Part shown: one piece after another, positions 7,639 through 16,378 of the stretch
Position numbering within the stretch: the first letter of the stretch is position 1
Layout: each line of letters opens with the position of its first letter
Source of the DNA: Dyella mobilis
Lineage (GTDB): Bacteria; Pseudomonadota; Gammaproteobacteria; Xanthomonadales; Rhodanobacteraceae
Assembly: GCF_016904945.1 (NCBI RefSeq)
Contig: NZ_JADIKF010000040.1
Coordinates: 992,001-1,056,000 of the forward strand
Direction of reading: 5' to 3'
DNA length: 64,000 bases
Program-made: the position numbers and the translations under genes
The notes under the pieces: generated by a model
Database searches by the model: none
Seen by the model: only the letters and a program-made list of their open reading frames with translations
What the model was told of the DNA's origin: nothing

Positions 7639-9480
7639 ATGTCGTCCCCGTCTTCCGACTCCGCTCCGGCCTCCGCTGGCTTCTCTGCGCTTGCGCTCAC
7701 GCCGGAGGTGCTGCGCGCCTTGTCCGACGTGGGTTACGAATCGCCATCGCCGATCCAGGCCGCCACCATCCCGCCGCTGTTGGAAGGGCGCGACGTTCTG
7801 GGCCAGGCGCAGACCGGTACCGGTAAAACAGCTGCTTTTGCGCTGCCGATTCTTTCGCGCATCGAAATGCGCCCCGGCAAGCCGCAGGCGCTGGTGCTGG
7901 CGCCAACGCGCGAATTGGCCATCCAGGTGGCCGAGGCCTTCCAACGCTATGCCTCGCACATACCTGGCTTCCAGGTGTTGCCGATCTATGGCGGACAAAG
8001 CTACGGACCGCAGCTGCATGCCTTGCGCCGCGGCGTGCACATCGTGGTCGGTACGCCGGGTCGCGTGATCGATCATCTCGATCGCGGCACGCTCGATCTT
8101 TCCGAGCTGCGTTTCATCGTGCTGGACGAGGCCGATGAAATGCTGCGCATGGGCTTTATCGACGATGTCGAGAAAGTGCTGCAGGCCACTCCGCCGCAGC
8201 GTCAGGTGGCGCTGTTCTCCGCCACCATGCCGCCGCCGATCCGCAAGATCGCCCAGCAGCATCTGAAGGATCCGGTGGAAGTCACCATCAAGGCCGCCAC
8301 CACCACGGCTGCCAATATCCGCCAGCGCTACTGGTGGGTAAGCGGCATGCACAAGCTCGATGCGATGACGCGTATCCTCGAGGCGGAACCGTTCGACGCG
8401 ATGATCATCTTCGCGCGCACCAAGCAGGCCACGGAAGAATTAGCCGAAAAACTGCAGGCGCGCGGCCTGGCCGCCGCCGCGATCAATGGCGACATCGCAC
8501 AGCCGCAACGCGAGCGTGTCATCCAGCAGCTCAAGGATGGCAAGCTGGACATCCTGGTCGCCACCGACGTCGCTGCACGCGGCCTGGACGTGGAACGCAT
8601 CAGCCACGTGCTGAACTACGACATCCCTTATGACACCGAAAGCTACGTGCATCGCATCGGCCGCACCGGCCGCGCGGGACGCAGCGGCGAAGCCATCCTG
8701 TTCGTAACGCCGCGCGAGAAAGGCATGCTGCGCGCGATCGAGCGCGCCACGCGCCAGCCGATCGAGGAAATGAAGCTGCCTACCGTCGAGGCCGTCAACG
8801 ACCGCCGCATCGCACGCTTCAAGCAGAACATCAGCGATACGCTGGCAATCGGCGGATTGGAGCAATTCCAGCAGCTGATCGAGCAGTACGAACAGGAACA
8901 CGATATTCCGGCGATCGAAATCGCCGCTGCCCTTGCACGGATCGCGCAAGGCGATCGCCCGCTGTTGATGGAGCCGCCGGCCAAGCGCGAACACGTTCGC
9001 GAGCGCGAGCCGCGCCCCAGTCACGCGCAGGAAGGCGATACGCGCCGGCCGCCGCGCCATCGCGACAGCGAACCGCGCGACTTCGCACCTCGCCAGGTGC
9101 GCCCGCATGCCACGGAAGCCGGCAAGCGCACCTATCGCATCGAGGTGGGGCACGAGCACGGCGTCAAACCCGGCAACATCATCGGTGCCATCGCCAACGA
9201 AGCGGGCCTGGAAAGCCAATTCATCGGCCGCCTCAGCATCCGCGGCGACTACAGCCTGATCGACCTGCCCGACGGCATGCCCGCCGAGACCTTCCAGCAT
9301 CTGAAAAAGGTGTGGGTGAACCAGCAGATGCTGCACATCACTGAGTGGGACGGCAACGACGATGGCGGTGGCGAACGCCCGCCACGCAAGCAGGGCTTCC
9401 GACCCGCGAACGCGCGCGGTCACGCCGGCAAACCGCGTCCGCACGGCCATGGTGGCGGCAAGCCGCCGCGTCGCAAATAA
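7639..9480 (+). CDS. deaD: DEAD-box RNA helicase DeaD/CsdA
   Basis: A 613-residue cold-shock-type RNA helicase acting in ribosome assembly and mRNA unwinding. The helicase core occupies about 1-370 with [55 protein letters not shown] and [11 protein letters not shown] linker domain and a charged region follow, then a DbpA-type RNA-binding fold (YRIEVGHEHGVKPGNIIGAI through NQQMLHI, about 500-570) and a Gly/Arg/Lys-rich tail. The ATG at 7639 has GAGG seven bases upstream; an earlier in-frame ATG at 7606 lies inside a leader hairpin and lacks a site. It is the second DEAD-box gene within 5 kb. Confidence 0.93.
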   Translation: MSSPSSDSAPASAGFSALALTPEVLRALSDVGYESPSPIQAATIPPLLEGRDVLGQAQTGTGKTAAFALPILSRIEMRPGKPQALVLAPTRELAIQVAEAFQRYASHIPGFQVLPIYGGQSYGPQLHALRRGVHIVVGTPGRVIDHLDRGTLDLSELRFIVLDEADEMLRMGFIDDVEKVLQATPPQRQVALFSATMPPPIRKIAQQHLKDPVEVTIKAATTTAANIRQRYWWVSGMHKLDAMTRILEAEPFDAMIIFARTKQATEELAEKLQARGLAAAAINGDIAQPQRERVIQQLKDGKLDILVATDVAARGLDVERISHVLNYDIPYDTESYVHRIGRTGRAGRSGEAILFVTPREKGMLRAIERATRQPIEEMKLPTVEAVNDRRIARFKQNISDTLAIGGLEQFQQLIEQYEQEHDIPAIEIAAALARIAQGDRPLLMEPPAKREHVREREPRPSHAQEGDTRRPPRHRDSEPRDFAPRQVRPHATEAGKRTYRIEVGHEHGVKPGNIIGAIANEAGLESQFIGRLSIRGDYSLIDLPDGMPAETFQHLKKVWVNQQMLHITEWDGNDDGGGERPPRKQGFRPANARGHAGKPRPHGHGGGKPPRRK

Positions 9481-9585
9481 GCTTTGATTGTTTCGCAGCA
9501 GGCAACGATGCGTTTCGCCTCGTTGCCGCTGCAAAAACGCAACGTGGCCCATACTTGCAGGGAAGCGCCTCCCCGAGCGGTCACC

Positions 9586-10395
9586 ATGAATACGTTGCCC
9601 AGTCTCTATATTTCGCACGGCTCGCCGATGACTGCCTTGCATCCAGGCAAGGTGGGTGAGCGTCTGGCCGAACTGGCGACCGAGTTGCCGCGCCCGAAAG
9701 CCATCGTGATTGCCACGGCTCACTGGCTCGCGCACGAGCCGACCGTAGGCGGCTCGCCACAGCCGGAAACCATCCACGATTTCTACGGCTTTCCACGCGA
9801 ACTGTTTGCGATTCGCTACCCTGCGCCCGGCGCGCCCGAACTTGCCCTGCAGGTTGCGCAGTTGCTCGATCGCGCCGGACTCGCGCCCCGGCTCGACCGA
9901 GCCCAAGGCCTTGATCACGGTGCGTGGGTGCCGTTGCGCCTGCTTTATCCGCAGGCCGATATTCCGGTGGTGCCTTTGTCGATCCAGTCCAACCTGGGGC
10001 CGGCGCATCAGTACGCCGTCGGCCGCGCGCTGGCACCGTTACGCGAGCAAGGCGTGCTGATCATCGGCTCGGGCAGCATCACCCACAACCTGCACGATTT
10101 CCGCGCCGGGTATAGCGAGGAGCGCGAAGCCCCTTATGTACGCCCCTTCATCGGCTGGCTCGAGCAAAAGATGAAGGCCGGCGATATCGATGCCCTGCTC
10201 GACTACCGCCGCCAGGCGCCGTTTGCCGAACACGCGCATCCGACCGACGAGCATCTGTTGCCGCTCTACGTGGCGCTCGGTGCAGCCGGTGAAGATGCTG
10301 CCGTTCGACGCATCGATGCCGGCATCGACCTGGGCTTCCTGGCGATGGATATCTACCGCTTCGATACGCAGGAAGCCGCCGCTACTGCACGATGA
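9586..10395 (+). CDS. ygiD: 4,5-DOPA dioxygenase extradiol-like protein (YgiD)
   Basis: A 269-residue class III extradiol ring-cleavage dioxygenase fold, predicted to bind one metal ion. LYISHGSPM at the start gives the first metal His. ATAHWLAHEPTVGGSP and DHGAWVPLRLLYPQADIPVVPLS are YgiD/DODA signatures, and SGSITHNLHDF holds a further His. The ATG at 9586 is chosen for fit to family length; the frame stays open upstream to 9484 but shows no homologous-looking residues. The last 14 bases overlap the convergent cupredoxin gene. Confidence 0.88.
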   Translation: MNTLPSLYISHGSPMTALHPGKVGERLAELATELPRPKAIVIATAHWLAHEPTVGGSPQPETIHDFYGFPRELFAIRYPAPGAPELALQVAQLLDRAGLAPRLDRAQGLDHGAWVPLRLLYPQADIPVVPLSIQSNLGPAHQYAVGRALAPLREQGVLIIGSGSITHNLHDFRAGYSEEREAPYVRPFIGWLEQKMKAGDIDALLDYRRQAPFAEHAHPTDEHLLPLYVALGAAGEDAAVRRIDAGIDLGFLAMDIYRFDTQEAAATAR

Positions 10396-10741
10396 TCGTG
10401 CCCACCATGTGCGGGTGGATCGAGCAGTAGTAGGTATACGTTCCCGGCCTGGAAAAGATCGCCTCGTACCTATCGTCCGTATCCAGCGCTTTGGATGAGG
10501 CAAAGCCCGATCCGGCGCTGGTCACCGTATGCGGCTCCTCATCCTGGTTGACCCATACCACGGTGGCACCAGCCGGCACCGTGATGGTTCCCGGCTCGAA
10601 AGCAAAGTTGCGGATCGCGACCTGATAGGTCCTCGCGCCGTTGGATGATGATGCCTTTGCGGTCATCGCTGACGCCTCGACAGCGCACAGCAATACCGTC
10701 AACGCGAACGCAAACGCCAAAGCCTTGATGACGGTGCTCAT
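10382..10741 (-). CDS. Small periplasmic cupredoxin (plastocyanin/amicyanin-like)
   Basis: A 119-residue protein with an N-terminal signal peptide (cleavage near ASA, about 25) and one cupredoxin domain. The type 1 copper ligands are all present: His71 (EEPHTVTS), Cys106, His109 and Met112 in YYCSIHPHMVG. It is probably a soluble one-electron carrier. Its start overlaps the stop of the upstream metallophosphatase by 4 bp, so the two are translationally coupled and share the ECF-type promoter at 11718-11745. Confidence 0.92.
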   Translation of the reverse strand: MSTVIKALAFAFALTVLLCAVEASAMTAKASSSNGARTYQVAIRNFAFEPGTITVPAGATVVWVNQDEEPHTVTSAGSGFASSKALDTDDRYEAIFSRPGTYTYYCSIHPHMVGTIIVQ

Positions 10742-11667
10742 CGCGACAAAGCCTCGTCAGTGATCGCCAGGCGCTCTTTGCCCTGCACGTGGCGTACATC
10801 GCGAACGCCGATGTAGCGATGCAAGGCATCCGGCGGCACGCTCGCCAAAGGACCGGGAGCAGGGCCTTCACCCGGTGCCGGCTGCGGATAGGCAGTTGAG
10901 CGCGCGGTGTAGAAGGTGATGGTGCCCTCCACCTTCTGCTGGATCTGGTGGATGTGTCCGTTCAACACGCTCACCGACCCGAAGCGCCGCAAATGCACCA
11001 GCGCCTCGGCGCTATCGTCCGTGCCCCAGCCCCATGGCGGATACAACGGCCACAGCGGCATGTGCGCAAACACCACAATCGGCGTGGAGGCGGAAAGGCC
11101 GCCCAGATCGTTCTTCAGCCACGCAAGCTGATCAGTGCCAAGCGAACCCAGGCCGCCTGCTTTCAGATTGAGCACGTTGATCAAGCCGACAAAATGGACA
11201 CCGCCGTGATCGAAGCTGTACCAGCCGCCCGCCTGTTGGCGCTCGCCGAAGCGGCGAAAGAATTCGGCACCGCTATCGCCGATCACGTCGTGCTCGCCCG
11301 GTACGTAGAAAGTGCGCCCAACACGCGCCTCTTGCATCAATCCCGCCAGGGTGTCGAATTCTTCAGGCCGGGATAAGTGCGTGAGATCGCCCGTATGCAG
11401 CAGAAACGCCGGACGCGAAGCTTCCGCGTTCACCCGCGCCAGCGCCTGCCGAAAGGTGCCGGCCACATCCGCGTTCGGCGCCTTGTGAAAACCGATGTGC
11501 GAGTCGCTGATCTGCACGAAACTGAAGCTGGCATCTTTCGCCGCTGCCTGATCGCCGCCCAGCGGCTGGGCATGCAGCACGCCGCCTTTCATCAGCCAGA
11601 CCGTACCGGCTCCGGCCCAGGCCATGCATTTGAGGAACTGCCGTCGACTGTCGGGGGTGTCTTGCAT
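10738..11667 (-). CDS. Calcineurin-like metallophosphatase, Tat-exported
   Basis: A 309-residue metallophosphoesterase. The dinuclear-metal motifs appear in order: DSHIGFHK, TGDLTHL, PGEHDVIGD, VFAHMPLWPLYPPWG and LNGHIHQ. The N-terminus has a twin-arginine signal (SRRQFLK followed by a hydrophobic stretch), so it probably folds with metal in the cytoplasm before export. ATG 11667 is preceded by GGAG at 9 nt and is better than the GTG at 11682. It is the first gene of an operon with the cupredoxin and is divergent from the ECF sigma gene. The phosphodiester substrate is unknown. Confidence 0.88.
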   Translation of the reverse strand: MQDTPDSRRQFLKCMAWAGAGTVWLMKGGVLHAQPLGGDQAAAKDASFSFVQISDSHIGFHKAPNADVAGTFRQALARVNAEASRPAFLLHTGDLTHLSRPEEFDTLAGLMQEARVGRTFYVPGEHDVIGDSGAEFFRRFGERQQAGGWYSFDHGGVHFVGLINVLNLKAGGLGSLGTDQLAWLKNDLGGLSASTPIVVFAHMPLWPLYPPWGWGTDDSAEALVHLRRFGSVSVLNGHIHQIQQKVEGTITFYTARSTAYPQPAPGEGPAPGPLASVPPDALHRYIGVRDVRHVQGKERLAITDEALSR

Positions 11668-11717
11668 AGTCCAATACTCCACCTGGAAGCGGGCCGCCCG
11701 TTGCGGCCTTCACTGGC

Positions 11718-11745
11718 ATTACCCGCTTTCCAGTCCGCCTATTCC
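11718..11745 (-). promoter_or_regulatory. ECF-type promoter for metallophosphatase-cupredoxin operon
   Basis: Read on the minus strand: GGAATA, 16 bases, GGTAAT. The same GGAATA-N16-GGTA pattern occurs on the plus strand at 11761-11788 facing the sigma gene. The predicted transcription start is near 11711, giving a leader of about 44 nt. The GGAA-type -35 is typical of ECF sigma promoters. Confidence 0.7.
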
Positions 11746-11760
11746 GCCTTTTGCCAGCAG

Positions 11761-11788
11761 GGAATAAAGTCGCGGCAAGCGCGGTATC
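11761..11788 (+). promoter_or_regulatory. ECF-type autoregulatory promoter of sigma/anti-sigma operon
   Basis: GGAATA (11761-11766), 16 bases, GGTATC (11783-11788). It has the same spacing and core as the divergent site at 11718-11745. The predicted start point is about 11795, immediately before the ATG at 11796, so the sigma mRNA may be leaderless. Confidence 0.65.
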
Positions 11789-11795
11789 AAGGCTT

Positions 11796-12368
11796 ATGCC
11801 AGTGAATATTCACGACCATCCACCTGACCTGCCCGCTACCGCAAGCGCGAGCTTCGAGGGAGTGGTTTTGCCGCACCTGGATGCGGCCTACAACCTTGCG
11901 CGCTGGCTGGCCCGGGACGATGCGGACGCCCAGGATGTCGTGCAGGAAGCGCTGCTGCGCGCATTCCGCTATTACGCCAGCTTCCACGGCAGCGATGCGC
12001 GCACGTGGCTGCTGGCCATTGTGCGCAACACCTTTTATTCCCTGCGCATGAAGACGCTGCCCGATAGCGCTCGCGAAGCCTTCGACGACGACGTGCACGT
12101 GCCGGCCGACGATCAACCCACTCCCGAAGCGCGTGCCTTGCTTGCACTGGATGTCGACTCCCTGCAACGCGCGCTGGAAAAGCTGCCGCATGCCTTGCGC
12201 GAGACCATTGTGCTGAGGGAGTTGCAAGAATGTTCGTACAAGGAAATCGCATCCATTACCGGACAGAAGATCGGCACCGTCATGTCGCGCCTCGCACGCG
12301 CACGCGAACGGCTCAGGCTGGAACTCACTTCTCACTCCACGGAGGCGCGCCGTCATGATGTGCCATGA
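11796..12368 (+). CDS. ECF-type RNA polymerase sigma factor
   Basis: A 190-residue group 4 sigma factor. Region 2 spans about 25-95 (LDAAYNLARWLARDDADAQD, VVQEALLRAFRYYASF, RTWLLAIVRN) and region 4 about 125-180 (LPHALRETIVLRELQECSYK, then the helix-turn-helix EIASITGQKIGTVMSRLARA). The ATG at 11796 fits the usual N-terminus and sits just after the predicted promoter. The gene overlaps the downstream anti-sigma gene by 14 bp. The ECF subgroup cannot be fixed by eye. Its likely regulon includes itself and the divergent metallophosphatase-cupredoxin operon. Confidence 0.92.
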   Translation: MPVNIHDHPPDLPATASASFEGVVLPHLDAAYNLARWLARDDADAQDVVQEALLRAFRYYASFHGSDARTWLLAIVRNTFYSLRMKTLPDSAREAFDDDVHVPADDQPTPEARALLALDVDSLQRALEKLPHALRETIVLRELQECSYKEIASITGQKIGTVMSRLARARERLRLELTSHSTEARRHDVP

Positions 12369-13131
12369 CGCCAGGCTGCTTCTGCATGCCTATCTCGACG
12401 ACGAGCTGGATGCCGCGCAAAGCCTGGCGATTACCCGTCACGTGCAAGAATGCGCAGCCTGCGCGGCCAGCTATGCGGAATTCGCCAAGCTGAGCAAGGC
12501 CATGGCGCAACCGGCGCTCTATCGCCGCGCGCCGGATGCATTGCGCAAGGCATGGACACCGACCGCGTCCGCCCCCACCGCAGCGGCTACCAAACTGCGC
12601 CGTCCACCGGTCGCCCTGGCCATGGCGGCAGGATTCGTCGCTGCGCTATTGCTGACTGCGCCGGCATGGTTCTACGTCTCGCAACGCCAGGATGCAGGCA
12701 CCAACACCGAAATCAGCGATGTCGTCTCCAGTCACATCCGCTCGATGCAGCCAGAGCATTTGATGGATGTGGTATCGACCGACCAGCACACGGTGAAACC
12801 CTGGTTCGACGGCAAGCTCGACTTCGCGCCACGCGTGAAAGATCTGGTGAGTGAAGGCTTTCCATTGATAGGCGGTCGCCTGGATGCGCTGGAAGGCCAC
12901 AGCGTGGCCGCGCTGATCTACAAGCGGCGACTGCACATCATCAATCTTTATCAGTGGCCCGCTTCGTCGGGATCCGCCGCTGAAGAAGCGACGCAATGGC
13001 ACGGCTACAACGTAATCTGCTGGACCGCAGACCGCGTGCATTACGTTGCAGTCTCCGACGTCAGCGAAAGCGAATTGCATCAGTTCGTACTGGCGTTTCA
13101 GGACGATGCTTCAACATCAGTCGCACGTTGA
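12355..13131 (+). CDS. Membrane anti-sigma factor with zinc-finger (ZAS) domain
   Basis: A 258-residue partner of the preceding sigma factor. The N-terminal ZAS motif is clear: His and Cys residues in MMCHDARLLLHAYLDDE and HVQECAAC (H-x3-C-x2-C). A single transmembrane helix lies at about 83-104, leaving a periplasmic domain of about 150 residues with no motif I recognise. It overlaps the sigma gene by 14 bp, as is usual for co-translated sigma/anti-sigma pairs. Signals sensed in the periplasm would release sigma. The nature of the signal is unknown; the cupredoxin in the target operon hints at copper or redox stress. Confidence 0.88.
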   Translation: MMCHDARLLLHAYLDDELDAAQSLAITRHVQECAACAASYAEFAKLSKAMAQPALYRRAPDALRKAWTPTASAPTAAATKLRRPPVALAMAAGFVAALLLTAPAWFYVSQRQDAGTNTEISDVVSSHIRSMQPEHLMDVVSTDQHTVKPWFDGKLDFAPRVKDLVSEGFPLIGGRLDALEGHSVAALIYKRRLHIINLYQWPASSGSAAEEATQWHGYNVICWTADRVHYVAVSDVSESELHQFVLAFQDDASTSVAR

Positions 13132-13496
13132 AGCGACAGGTGCGAGGCGTACGAAACGACTGTCTTTTGCCAACCAGTCTTCTTGATTTGGCGGCAGGAC
13201 GCGCTCTGTCGCATTGTGGGTTGTGGATGCCGGGCTCCCAGGATGACTCCACGTCGCGGCACACGGTCGGACGCTGCAGATAGATCGTGCAACGTACCTG
13301 TTGCCCGATGACGCCACCCAGCGCAATTTGACGAGGGTGAGCTGCTTGCGTGCCGAGCATGGCCAGACGGTGCCGGTCGAGCTTTTCAGCAAGCGCAAGC
13401 GCCTCCCTCGCCCACCTGGGATGCGGTTTCCAGCCAATGCAACGTCACGCGAAAACTCGCCCAACAGGTACCGCAGTGCAGGCAGGGTTGGGCCAT
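13117..13496 (-). pseudogene. Decayed YkgJ-family cysteine-cluster protein (two frameshifts)
   Basis: Three reading frames on the minus strand together spell one YkgJ (CxxCxxCC) protein. Segment 1, from ATG 13496, reads MAQPCLHCGTCWASF and runs to about 13400. Segment 2 (about 13400 to 13204) reads ALAEKLDRHRLAMLGTQAAH, then IYLQRPTVCRDV and HNPQCDRA. Segment 3 (about 13204 to 13117) reads VLPPNQEDWLAKD. Family members end LPPLTxEDW. Besides the two frame changes, two conserved cysteines look lost: Trp stands in the fourth position of the CxxCxxCC motif, and RQIAL stands where RCxAL is usual. Substitutions at cluster ligands argue for real decay rather than only sequencing error. The tail overlaps the end of the anti-sigma gene by 15 bp. 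Confidence 0.8.
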
Positions 13497-13533
13497 GGTG
13501 CGTCGATTGCGCCCGTGCTGCGTGCCACTGCGA

Positions 13534-14394
13534 TCAAAGCGCCCCGCTAAACGTGTCGCACTGCTGAATGTCGCCACTCTGCAGTCCGGTCTTGAACCAC
13601 TTCACGCGCTGCGCCGAGGTGCCGTGCGTAAACGAATCCGGCACCACCGTACCGCGCGCCTCGCGTTGCAAGGTGTCGTCGCCGATCTGGCTGGCGGCAT
13701 TGAGTGCCGACTCCACGTCACCGGGCTGCAACCACTGCAGGCGCTGCTGCGTGCGGTTGGCCCATACGCCGGCGAAGCAATCGGCTTGTAGTTCCTGCCG
13801 CACGGACAGTCCATCCGCGCCTTCCATGCGCGCGCCCTGCCGCTGCAGCTGGCTGGTCTTGGCAAAGATGCCGAGCTGGTTTTGCACGTGATGTCCGACT
13901 TCGTGCGCAATCACGTAGGCACGCGCGAAGTCGCCACTGGCGTGGAAACGCGTGCCCAGTTCACGGAAGAAATCCAGGTCCAGATAAATCTTCTGGTCGC
14001 CCGGGCAATAGAACGGCCCCACCGCCGTAGACGCTGCACCGCACGCGGTATTCACCCCGCCACTGAACAGCTCCAGCTTGGGATCGGTATAAGTGCGACC
14101 CATGCCGGCGAAGATGTCGCCCCAGGTTTTTTCGGTGGAACCAAGAATGTGCGAGACAAACGCCTTCTGTTGCGGATCCACCTGCACGGGCTGGCTGTTC
14201 GGCGCATAAGCCCCGGGCTGCCCGCCACCCTGATCCAGCAAGGCCAGCGGGTTCTTGAAGAAGATCCAGCCCAGCAAGGCCAGGATGATCAACCCCCCGA
14301 TCCCCATGCGCCCGCCACCAAACCCTCTGCCACCCCCGCCTCCGCCACTATCGACTTCGACATTCTCGCTCTGCTCGCCTTTCTGCCAGTCCAT
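13534..14394 (-). CDS. ypfJ: Neutral zinc metallopeptidase, YpfJ/KPN_02809 family
   Basis: A 286-residue membrane-anchored zinc metallopeptidase of unknown substrate. The N-terminus (MDWQKGEQSENVEVDSG then a Gly-rich linker) and a single helix at about 30-48 match the family. The active site is HEVGHH within AYVIAHEVGHHVQNQLGI. Other family markers are SGGVNTACGAAS, GPFYCPGDQKIYLD and the ending GTSAQRVKWFKTGLQSGDIQ. The start was set at ATG 14394, where family-like sequence begins, rather than at an upstream open-frame start. Confidence 0.92.
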   Translation of the reverse strand: MDWQKGEQSENVEVDSGGGGGGRGFGGGRMGIGGLIILALLGWIFFKNPLALLDQGGGQPGAYAPNSQPVQVDPQQKAFVSHILGSTEKTWGDIFAGMGRTYTDPKLELFSGGVNTACGAASTAVGPFYCPGDQKIYLDLDFFRELGTRFHASGDFARAYVIAHEVGHHVQNQLGIFAKTSQLQRQGARMEGADGLSVRQELQADCFAGVWANRTQQRLQWLQPGDVESALNAASQIGDDTLQREARGTVVPDSFTHGTSAQRVKWFKTGLQSGDIQQCDTFSGAL

Positions 14395-14505
14395 ACGCCC
14401 TCCGAGCTGCTGCGTCGTCAATGTGCCAGCCGGCACCTCCGGCCATGCCCCACAGCATCGCACCAAACCGCTACAGTGACATCACCTGCCTGCACTGACT
14501 CGACC

Positions 14506-14901
14506 ATGATCCAGAACCTTCCCGCCCTGGTTGCCTTGCTGGCCGCCATCCTGCAGTTCGGCACCATGTTCGCCGTGGGACATGCCCGCGGGAAATACCG
14601 GATCGAGGCCCCGGCCATAAGCGGGCATCCTGCATTTGAACGCGCTTACCGCGTGCAGATGAATACGCTGGAAAGCACCGTGATGTTCCTGCCCACGCTG
14701 TGGGTCGCTGCCCACTATGGCTATGTCCTGGCGGCGGGCATTGCAGGCCTCGTCTGGGTAGTCGGCCGGGTCTGGTACGCGCTGTCGTACTTGCGGGATG
14801 CCAAGAAGCGCGGACCGGGGTACATGGTCGGCATGCTGGGATGGGGGGCGCTGGTGGTCATGGCAGCGATGGGACTGGGTCGCGCGATGCTGGCCGGCTG
14901 A
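14506..14901 (+). CDS. MAPEG family membrane protein
   Basis: A 131-residue, four-helix inner-membrane protein of the MAPEG family (membrane glutathione transferase/eicosanoid-type). The family signature is visible: ERAYRVQMNTLESTVMFLP, with the conserved Arg, Asn and Glu that contact glutathione in relatives, and GRVWYALSYLRDAKKRGPG. Bacterial members have unclear function. The CPBP protease gene begins 11 bp downstream, so the two may be co-transcribed. Confidence 0.87.
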   Translation: MIQNLPALVALLAAILQFGTMFAVGHARGKYRIEAPAISGHPAFERAYRVQMNTLESTVMFLPTLWVAAHYGYVLAAGIAGLVWVVGRVWYALSYLRDAKKRGPGYMVGMLGWGALVVMAAMGLGRAMLAG

Positions 14902-14912
14902 AACGGTGCAAC

Positions 14913-15725
14913 GTGGCGGCATGGCCCATTAACCTGCGCAAGCAACGACCGCAGCCGCTCGACGACACGCCTCGCGCGCCAAACGTCGGTTACGCACTGG
15001 CGCTGATTGCCGCGTATTTTTTGCTGCAGATCGCGGCAGGCGGCCTGGTCAGCCTGATCGTCGGCCTGGCGCAAAGAATCCTCCACCCGGACCTGACCCG
15101 AGCCCAAGCCCACGAACACGCGCTGACCTTGCTGCGTCAGCCCGACAGCAACGCACTGCTGGTCGTCGTGGCTCTGCCGCTGATCACCTTGTTGATCCTC
15201 ACGTTCGTACAGCGCAACTGGCCCGCACTGTGGACGCGTGCCATGCCGCCCGGTTTCGGGTTGGCTGCGCCATCATCGGCGGGCTGGTATGTCATTGCGC
15301 TATTGGTCGGCCTGGTGATGCCGCCGCTCGGAGCGTTCATCACCCAATGGCTGGCGCACGGCCATCCGGTAACGCAGAACGTCGAGGAACTGAGCCGCCA
15401 GGCTTCGGGTAGTTTGCGTCTGCCGCTTGGCCTGGTCGCGGTAACCGTCGGTCCGATGATCGAAGAACTGATGTTTCGCGGGGTGCTGCTTTCCGCGCTC
15501 ATGCAACGTCTGTCGGTGCGCTGGTCGGTGACCATTTGCGCCGTGCTGTTCGGCGTCGTGCACCTGGTCGGACTGGACTTCCAATGGTACGCCGTGCCCA
15601 ACCTCACCCTGCTAGCCGTCGTGCTGTGCTGGCTGCGCCTGAAATCAGGATCGCTGTGGCCTGCGATCCTTACGCACGGCGTCTACAACCTGTTCGCTTT
15701 CATCGCGCTGCTGGCGGCACCGTGA
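14913..15725 (+). CDS. CPBP (Abi) family intramembrane metalloprotease
   Basis: A 270-residue integral membrane protein of the CPBP/CAAX-protease group. The diagnostic EE-x3-R motif is EELMFRG after TVGPMI, and the second motif lies in FGVVHLVGL with a conserved His. A third His sits near the C-terminus (LTHGVYNLF). No ATG precedes the first helix, so GTG 14913 is used. The last 26 bases overlap the convergent maf gene. Function is uncertain; relatives process prenylated proteins, modify bacteriocins or give immunity. Confidence 0.85.
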   Translation: MAAWPINLRKQRPQPLDDTPRAPNVGYALALIAAYFLLQIAAGGLVSLIVGLAQRILHPDLTRAQAHEHALTLLRQPDSNALLVVVALPLITLLILTFVQRNWPALWTRAMPPGFGLAAPSSAGWYVIALLVGLVMPPLGAFITQWLAHGHPVTQNVEELSRQASGSLRLPLGLVAVTVGPMIEELMFRGVLLSALMQRLSVRWSVTICAVLFGVVHLVGLDFQWYAVPNLTLLAVVLCWLRLKSGSLWPAILTHGVYNLFAFIALLAAP

Positions 15726-16296
15726 TATCGGCGCGAAAGTTTCTCAGCAGGCGCACGGTCTCGAACAACGGCAAACCCATCACGCCGGAATAGCTGCCTT
15801 CCAGATATTCGATCAGCGTGGCACCCAGGCCCTGGATCGCATAGGCGCCGGCCTTGCCAAAGGATTCGCCACTGGCCACGTATGCTGCCCTCGCTGCTTC
15901 GTCGAGTGCGGCAAAGCGCACGCGCGATACGCAAACCTCGCCCCGCTCCCGATCGACTGCCGCCAGCCACACCGCCGACATGACCTCGTGCGTACGCCCG
16001 GACAAGCGCTGCAACATGGCGCCCGCATCGGCCGCATCGACCGGTTTGCCGAACACCTCGCCGTCCAATACGACCTCGGTATCTGCGCCGAGCACGATGG
16101 CATCAACCCGATCGTTGCCCTTCAGGCACTCCAGTCCGGCGCGCGCCTTGTCGCGCGCCACGCGCTGCACGTAATCCTGCGGCGATTCGCCGTCAGCACG
16201 CTGCTCAGGGACATCCACATTCAATACCGAAAAGGCCACGCCGGCTTGTTCGAGCAGTTCACGGCGGCGCGGAGATTGCGAAGCGAGATAAAGCAC
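15700..16296 (-). CDS. maf: Maf family nucleotide pyrophosphatase
   Basis: A 198-residue house-cleaning nucleoside triphosphate pyrophosphatase that removes non-canonical or excess NTPs (dTTP/UTP or m7GTP subtypes). Maf motifs are clear: [16 protein letters not shown] at the N-terminus, [22 protein letters not shown] and [11 protein letters not shown]. The end region [11 protein letters not shown] is typical. It ends overlapping the CPBP protease gene on the opposite strand. I cannot decide between the YhdE and YceF substrate classes. Confidence 0.93.
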   Translation of the reverse strand: MLYLASQSPRRRELLEQAGVAFSVLNVDVPEQRADGESPQDYVQRVARDKARAGLECLKGNDRVDAIVLGADTEVVLDGEVFGKPVDAADAGAMLQRLSGRTHEVMSAVWLAAVDRERGEVCVSRVRFAALDEAARAAYVASGESFGKAGAYAIQGLGATLIEYLEGSYSGVMGLPLFETVRLLRNFRADITVPPAAR

Positions 16297-16378
16297 AGGT
16301 CATCCTCATCGATGGCAAAACGGCGTGTCAGGCACGGGAGCGCCAAGGGAACGGAGCGGTGTCACCGGGTCACGCGAT

